Below are positions 57,891-64,000 of a stretch of DNA of 64,000 nt, piece by piece. Made by a program: the position numbers and the translations under genes. The stretch comes from Rugalucina vietnamica (taxonomy: Eukaryota > Mollusca > Bivalvia > Lucinida > Lucinidae). Where the stretch lies: NCBI GenBank assembly GCA_964017185.1, contig OZ024875.1, positions 26,607,456-26,671,455 on the forward strand, in the 5' to 3' direction. The notes below the pieces were generated by a model. The model saw only the letters and a list, made by a program, of their open reading frames with translations. It was not told the origin of the DNA and did no database searches. Every line of letters starts with the position of its first letter. Position 1 is the first letter of the stretch.

Positions 57891-58032
57891 GTTGAAATGT
57901 ACAGAAAAGAGAGAAGAGAAACACTTTTGAAATGAAATTAACGGCTTCTATAATTTAAACGAAATGCATGTAGGAAAAACAGACCTAATATATTATATTA
58001 AACATAATCATCTGACAAAACTTTATCCAGCG

Positions 58033-58260
58033 ACCCATGGTCGATGGTCGAGTGGTTAAGAGCGCTGATTTTCATTTACACGCTTAACCATTCGATCCTC
58101 TCACCGCTGTGTCTGGTGTTGTTTCGAGCCCCACATCAGGCATGTGATACTAGCCAAATTCTGGTTGCGGGTGTGCCGGATGGATTTTCTCGGGAATCTC
58201 CCGTTTTTTTTTTGTTTTTTTTTTTTGGCCACACATTCGTTTGTAATTAGTCACGCAAGG
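58033..58260 (+). repeat. tRNA-derived SINE, Ser/Leu-like head (plus)
   Basis: TGGTCGAGTGGTTAAGAGCG (A box) and TGTTTCGAGCCCC (B-box-like), then a tail with GGATTTTCTCGGGAATCTCC and T runs. It lies inside the Harbinger-type element. Confidence 0.65.
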
Positions 58261-59238
58261 GAAATAATAAAACTATAACAGACACAAAATATACTTTACA
58301 GAAAGACAGACATTACATCGTATGCATTGCGCGTTTAATGAAATGATACTTATGTTGAATAATTGAATAAGTTTGATTGAATGCCATCTGATTACTGGTT
58401 AACCGATCAGGCGTGAGCCTGCCCAGGAAAAGTGATTTCAAGTCAAACCATCCATACTGGCTTAGTTGGGTGGTTATATTTCAAGCCCTAATTTTGACAT
58501 CCTAAGTCCCATAAAATGGAGGCAACGTCCCGGCATTATCATAGCTGTTGATTGGGATGTTAAGCATCAATTCAAACAAACAAACGCGTTTGATTGAAAT
58601 TTAGGGTCAAAGATTTTTAACAGTACCTCTGTACATACTGTTGAACTTAGGCCGGACCCGTACGTGATATGTATGACTGTTGAGGTCATTCGAGTTGAAA
58701 AAAAAAAAAAAAAAAAAAAAAACTCATTGAGATAGCAGCACATGTTAATGATCTTATTCTAATAAACCAAATGCCGAACGTTTATGAAACGCGTCCGAAA
58801 TGTCAAAATGCGCCATCCTTATGACGTCAACGTCACTTACGGAAAATTAAGATTTTTAGCTTACCTGTCTTCATTCGTTGACAAATAGCGTCCAAACCAA
58901 CCTGGTAGTCAAGGACTTTTATTTTACTTTTTGACTCACAATATAAAAACGAGACAATATTTAGTTTTTAAAAAAATTCTATGGATTAGTTCTCTTGTAA
59001 ACGGCGCTCATGTGCAAAAAGCGACGCGTTTTTATTACTTTCCCATTACGTCACGTACAAATAACGGCATTTTTAGCCATTTTAGGGGAGCGATTAGCAG
59101 GAAAACCAACCTGGTAACCATGTTTTTTTATTACACGAATCGATAGATATAATATAAATGTTTTCTCGAAAATATCAAAAAATAAAAAAATTCTATGGAT
59201 CAGCATTTTTATGGTTCTTTACCTAAAAGAAAAAATTA

Positions 59239-59258
59239 CCCCCCCCCCCCCCCCCCCC
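59239..59258. repeat. (C)20 tract
   Basis: Twenty C in a row just right of the Harbinger-type element; equals G20 on the SRPK sense strand. Confidence 0.9.
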
Positions 59259-59437
59259 TCAACCCACTAAATTATAAAGAGTATGTTATATCACTGGTTT
59301 GTATCAGATAAATGCAAGAAGAGCAAATAAACATCAAAGATCAAAACTGATATCTTTACTGTTTCTTTTCTTCTAAATTCACTGTTTCAATTATAAGCAT
59401 ATTGTCTTGAGTAATCAACAGACACCTCACAAAACCA

Positions 59438-59853
59438 ATGTGTGTTTATGTGAGGGAAGTCTGGAAGACTGGAATGTGTGTATTGTTTACATTCTTCCTT
59501 GCTTACATTTCAACAGGAATCTCTCAGCTGTCACATAATCTCGTTAATCCAGGTAAGTCTAGGTGGGAATAAATGGTTCTTCAATAGTGAGATGTGTAGC
59601 GGCCATAATCATTCATAGTCATTTGATATGAAGACCTTTTAAATCAAAATTTTCTTCTCCATTCCCACATGATGCAACCAAATTTGTTACAGCCCAGATT
59701 GATGCAACATCACACTTCACAGGGTGCTTCCCAGTGACACTTAATGTGAAACTTGATTTTTACTGGCCGAAAGATCTTGTTAAGGTCTTTGGAAAACTTG
59801 ACGGGACATTGGAAGCCGTGGACAATGCCAAAAATTTTCTAAGGCTACCCTGA
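59438..59853 (+). CDS. candidate small secreted protein, two exons
   Basis: Not recognised. Exon 1 is 59438-59552 and exon 2 is 59693-59853; the 140-bp intron has a strong donor (AG|GTAAGT) and an acceptor TTTGTTACAG. The joined frame is 91 codons plus TGA. An in-frame TGA lies 9 codons upstream of the ATG, so the start is well set. Residues 13-30 (MCVLFTFFLAYISTGISQ) are hydrophobic and look like a signal peptide or a single membrane segment. The rest is polar with one Cys (TGCFPV) and ends KNFLRLP. AATAAA at 60033 could be its poly(A) signal. It is on the opposite strand to SRPK, either upstream of it or inside its first intron. It could instead be a gene fragment; no homologue comes to mind. 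Confidence 0.42.
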
Positions 59854-61408
59854 GCTTAAACATTACGAAAAAAAACAACAAGAGTTATCTCCACTAATCA
59901 TTTGTTCAGACACCTTAGCCTAGCCTAATTTGGAAGATAAAAGATAAGACAAGATAGTTCTTACAATAACAATGTCTGTTATACAACACTGGCTATATAT
60001 AACCCCTAGGGAAATCAGCCAAAATATTTTCAAATAAACTTGATGGATCTGGTAACAGTTACACATGAAACAACAAGACTTTTTTTATTTGGCTAACAAG
60101 CCAGGGCACTGCAAACATTCTTAAACAGCAAATTAACATGATTTTTATGCAGATGGGGTACAGGTAGTTGAAATATAATTTTAAATGGATCTGCAAATGT
60201 GTAGTGTGTACCGGTACTCACTGGTAGTACCTCTACATATGGGGTAACAAGGCTGATGATTGAGCTATTTGCAATTGTAACTATCATTAAAAAAAAAAAA
60301 GAAGAAAGAAACGTAAGTGCAAAAGAAATGTTATGGAGACAGTTTAATATAATGTTCATTCTTATTGCCAAAATGCATTTTGCTATCTGGGGAGTGGGGA
60401 GCAAAAATACCTTTAACTGTCAGAATAGCTACCGCAGCCAGACTATACAAGGGTTTGAAGGTTAATATCTAAATAGATGGGTCATCATGACCTACATTTG
60501 AGATGACACATGAAAAGTCTTTCCTGACAGTAGTTTTAGTGCTCATAATGGTGGATCGATCTATAAGCAATCTCTCTCCTCTTCCAATATCCTTATTTTA
60601 CTTTTTTAACATAAACCATTCCAACCATGATTTAACTGAATAATAATGCATACCTCATGGATGCCATTCAAATCGTAATTCCATTTTAATCTGAAAGCCA
60701 TTATCTAATTCCTCTCCAATAGACACTCAAGAATTGCAAGCAGTTGATATTCTTAAAGTGAAAATAAAACAATTTCCCTGTCTCTTTCATCTCACTAGAT
60801 TATTGAATTCTGCTTTACCACCTCTTAAAGGAGCGTATGTCTGCGGCAAAATCAACTGAACAGAATTAGAATTCCTCCCAATATTAAAGACACAAAGTCT
60901 GCCCTAGACTGATAATCAAAGCCTTGTCAATCTAACCTAACATCAGAGCACAAAGAGCAGCATCAAGAGCATTGGATCAAACATATCCAGTTGAGATACA
61001 AAATGTTGCTGTAAACAACCACTTGAAACACTACATGATTATGCTGCTTAAAAAGTACATCAGATTTCTAGTCGGTACATTCATCAGGATTCCAAAATGA
61101 GTCTGAATTTCTTTTTTCCACAGATGACCTTTTTTGGAAACAACCAAAACTACAGCCCAGCTAGATGAATTGAGACTGGCTCGAGAAAATATTTGTCCTT
61201 AGAACACTCTCACACGACATGTGACAAAATAGAGTGCTATTACTGACAGCCGGATCCTTGTCTCACTGTAAGTTGCAGCCAAATTGATCCTGCTTTGTAT
61301 CACCACACTCCATCTTGTCACATCTTGATGTTGCATCAATCTGCATTGTAAGAAATTTTGTAGCATAATGTGTATACATAAAGGCAACTGATAGACAGAT
61401 CTGAGCAA
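59854..61408. other. region past the small two-exon gene
   Basis: AT-rich; only the candidate AATAAA at 60033 and an A run near 60290. No SRPK first exon was found here on the minus strand. Confidence 0.45.
60033..60038 (+). terminator. candidate poly(A) signal of the small two-exon gene
   Basis: AATAAA 180 bp past the TGA at 59853 on the same strand. Such hexamers are common in AT-rich DNA, so this is weak support. Confidence 0.25.
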
Positions 61409-61960
61409 CTGTCCAAACATCATCTTCCAGAAGTGCCCTTTTCAAAATCTCACTTTTCTGAAAAATGACCATGTTGTCATTTTGCAAATCCAAAAGTCAT
61501 AAGAAGTGCCTCAAAAAGTCTGAAAATCGGTTAAGAAATAAAAATTGTATGCCTCAAAATAATTTTAGTAGGGCTTTACCCAGTGTAAATTAGAGCAAGG
61601 GAAGTAACTATTTCCCCGGGAAAATTCTTATTTTTCATTTAAAATGCACCAAACTAAATGAACATTTTATGGTACACATTGCTGAGCACCAAATTCTTAA
61701 AATTATTACGCAGATTCACTTGATTTTCAATTTTAAGGTGTTTGGATCATCTCCCTTGCATACGCAAATATTTTTAGAGCATAATTTTTTTTAACTGGTG
61801 AACCGATTTTCAAATTTTTCAGCACTTTTTATGACATTTGGGTTGCAAAAGAATGACATGGTCATTTTTTTCTTGTGGTGTTCCTGAAAAATGAAATTGT
61901 GGTGTTCCTGAAAAATGAAAATGAAAAATGCAGTCTCTGAAAGATGGTGTATGAACAGTA
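61409..61960. mobile_element. fold-back element P3
   Basis: Third copy of the P family with both arms and both GAAAATCGGTT/AACCGATTTTC marks. A 24-bp duplication (GTGGTGTTCCTGAAAAATGA) is near 61878-61920. Confidence 0.75.
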
Positions 61961-62222
61961 GTCAGTGGCTGGCAATTGTTTCTTTCTACCCTGCATTGTA
62001 AGCCTAGGGTGTCTATATCCAACATAACTTTAACAACCACATAAAGCAATCGATCTGTGAGCAAACAGACTAGAAAATCCAGTGAAAGAGTTCTGCTTAT
62101 CATTCCAATTAAAATGGTAATCAGCCTCTTTAAACAAATAAGTCTCTTATCAAACAAACCAATAAAGCACGCAAGTTCCAGCAAGTTGTTATATCAATAT
62201 TCTGCTGCATGCAGCCAGCTCA

Positions 62223-62637
62223 GGCCAAAAATAAAAATTTGTTTGTTTGCCCTCTCCCTACCTACTCACCTAAAATAGGGCCTACCCGAAAAATTTTATT
62301 GCCCTTTCAATTTTTTTTTTTTTTTTTTTTTTTTTAATGGTTCTGTCAGAAGATAAATTGTTTTCCCTAGAAAGTAATGAGTTTTCATTTAAACCATGAC
62401 CCTCCTCACCAATTGGATATTTTGTTCTTATGTTCAAGCACTACAAAACATAAAATGCAACTGTAACTGTGAGTAGCTTTGACAAAATTGTAGCTAATTC
62501 CTTTGACCAAAAATAACATAATACAGTGGTTCATAAAAAAAAAATAAAAAAAATAAAAAAATAAAATCCTACCTACCTACCCAACTTTTCTAGACAGGGT
62601 AGGGAGAGGGCAAACAGAAATAATTTTAAATGTGGCC
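62223..62637. mobile_element. GGCC-ended inverted-repeat element, TCA-flanked
   Basis: 415 bp, TCA on both sides. About 40-bp imperfect inverted ends share GTTTGCCCTCTCCCTACC. The interior is AT-rich with long T and A runs. Superfamily unclear. Confidence 0.6.
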
Positions 62638-62642
62638 TCAGT

Positions 62643-62682
<40 letters not shown>

Positions 62683-62693
62683 CAACATTAAAT

Positions 62694-62901
62694 GAGATAT
62701 GGCATGAGAAAACCTGTCCTTTGGTTTCTGTCCATGTCCGAGACAAACCAACCAGTATACAGTCATATAGAAAAAGGATAGAAGTTGAATCAAAAGGGAC
62801 ATTGTACTGTCCATATAATGAAAACAAAGGCGCTCATCAGCTGTGCAGTTACTTCTTTGTTTTGACATATGCAGAAAGCCATTTTTTCCATGGTGCTGCT
62901 C
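62694..62901 (-). mobile_element. AWWT MITE, copy 16
   Basis: Diverged reverse copy with AAAT on both sides (62690-62693, 62902-62905). Confidence 0.72.
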
Positions 62902-62905
62902 AAAT

Positions 62906-63482
62906 GGTGATGGTGATCAAGAGTCAAGACTCACTTCCATCCTTGAAAATGCCTTGTTTCACATCACGCTTGTATTTCTCATTTATTTCCATATAGTTAA
63001 CACACATGAATCTTGTAAATAATGATTTGCAACAGAGTACATGGAATACTCAGTCTGCAGTTCTGGCAGAGCAGAAAGGCAGTGAACAGCACTGTTTGCA
63101 TGTGATTAGGCTGTGACTGGCTGGGGAAGCCGCTGCCACTGATTTTGTTATGTTTGTGTGATACAGAATAAGACTTATTTTCTCACAATGGTGTTAAAAA
63201 CCTCCATCGTATTAATGGCCAAAAAGCTGTCAACATTGTCAGTTGACAGACAACTTTCATGTGAAATCTCAGTGTAGCAGAACAGAAACATTTATACAAA
63301 GCCAGACCTTGGATTGAGACACTGAGAATAGTGCAGTCCAGAGTTACCAGTGATAATGATAAAACATGAATGCTAGGGTGACATTTCAGCAGCACTGCCA
63401 TCTATGTCAGTTTCAAGGGCAAAAGCTACAAATGTCTGACAGACCGACAATAATATGTGGCTTGCAGTGCTCCAGCTAGGAT
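62906..63482. other. unassigned stretch before the second TTAA MITE
   Basis: No convincing frame or repeat. Confidence 0.45.
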
Positions 63483-63486
63483 TTAA

Positions 63487-64000
63487 CCTTTAGCATGCTG
63501 TAGGCGACTGCGGTCGACCGTGGAATACCTATCTGTGCCAACTAGAGGCGACTGCGGTCGACAAGAAAAACCGCTTTCAAATTTCCCGCACTTTTCGCCC
63601 ACTGCCTACTTATGAATATTAATGAGCGATGCCCAGACAGTTGCGCATGAAAACAACATGGCGGCTTGTGGTTTTGGGACCGATTTGTCGGCCGATTTTG
63701 ATCGGATTTTCGTTATTTTTGCATTAGAAATGCATTTTCAGCGCTTTTTTCGCTGGTAAATGGAAAATTGGGTGCATTTACACCCAAAATATGACATCGT
63801 AACGGTACGTATGATGAATTTTTACGCTAGAAATCGGCGTAACAAAGACTTCCGAAACCGAAAGTAGATTTGTTTACTGCGTTTGTTGAATTTATTCAGC
63901 TGTTTTTATGGCTCAAAAATTAAGAAAACACGGAAAAAAATTGAAAAAAACGTCAGTGGGCTGCGATATCGATTTCACTATATTGCTCAGCATGCTAAAG
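63487..64000. mobile_element. TTAA-flanked piggyBac-type MITE, copy 2 (last base cut by window)
   Basis: Same element and orientation as 54763-55276, with TTAA at 63483-63486. I count about three differences between the copies. The right end stops one base short of the element border. Confidence 0.86.

Larger units (their letters stand above)
56916..59223. mobile_element. TAA-flanked PIF/Harbinger-type element, non-autonomous
   Basis: 2308 bp with perfect 18-bp inverted ends GGTAAAGAACCATAAAAA and TAA on both sides (56913-56915, 59224-59226); TWA duplications are typical of PIF/Harbinger. No transposase frame. A 50-codon ATG frame (57009-57161, MASAVVVRYEHKVNIDRSK) follows a CpG-rich stretch and could be a relic. 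Later insertions inside: a (TTTA)n tract, an AWWT MITE and a tRNA-type SINE. Confidence 0.75.

Noticed and set aside
58865..58910. Minus-strand donor GACAG|GTAAGC as the missing SRPK first exon
   Set aside because: Frame required by exon a reads back to TGA without an ATG, and the site lies inside a Harbinger-type element.

Overview
The window looks like part of a metazoan genome, most likely a bivalve mollusc. It is AT-rich, has GT-AG introns, carries one conserved animal gene spread over at least 44 kb, and its introns are filled with tandem-core elements of the 'pearl' type known from bivalves. Bivalve is an inference from repeat style; species cannot be told from the sequence.

The one clear host gene is an SR-protein kinase (SRPK family) on the minus strand. 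I traced 14 coding exons from 56116 down to the stop at 11636. All exon junctions agree in phase and give 695 codons plus stop. The N-terminal exon(s) and promoter were not found and are probably beyond 64000. All kinase landmarks are intact. The family's low-complexity spacer is spread over five exons between the two kinase halves.

Introns hold mobile elements. (1) A 6.7 kb Ty3/gypsy-type element (16087-22767) has LTRs that look identical and a single 837-residue Gag-integrase frame; protease, reverse transcriptase and RNase H are missing. (2) A complete 5.9 kb hAT element (39870-45798) has an intact five-exon, 957-residue transposase. (3) Eight Helitron-like/pearl-like non-autonomous elements fall into three terminal-sequence families. 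All share one architecture: 5' palindrome, sub-terminal repeat, tandem core, GACGG-like microsatellite, and a 3' hairpin that repeats the sub-terminal motif inverted. (4) At least 16 copies or remnants of one MITE family are flanked by 4-bp AWWT target duplications. (5) Two nearly identical TTAA-flanked MITEs, a TA-flanked mariner-type MITE, a TAA-flanked Harbinger-type element, several fold-back families and tRNA-derived SINEs are also present.

Nesting gives a relative order of insertion: fold-back P2, then pearl A5, then hAT; pearl A4, then gypsy; pearl A1, then mariner MITE.

One further candidate gene is a small two-exon frame on the plus strand (59438-59853), predicted to encode a 91-residue protein with a signal-peptide-like start.

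The least expected pattern is in the pearl cores. The 128-bp units of family C each carry an AGGTCA-n3-TGACCT inverted repeat in exact register over eight units, and cores of families A and B carry TCAAGGTCA. These are nuclear-receptor half-site arrangements. The sequence shows the motifs; any function is inference.
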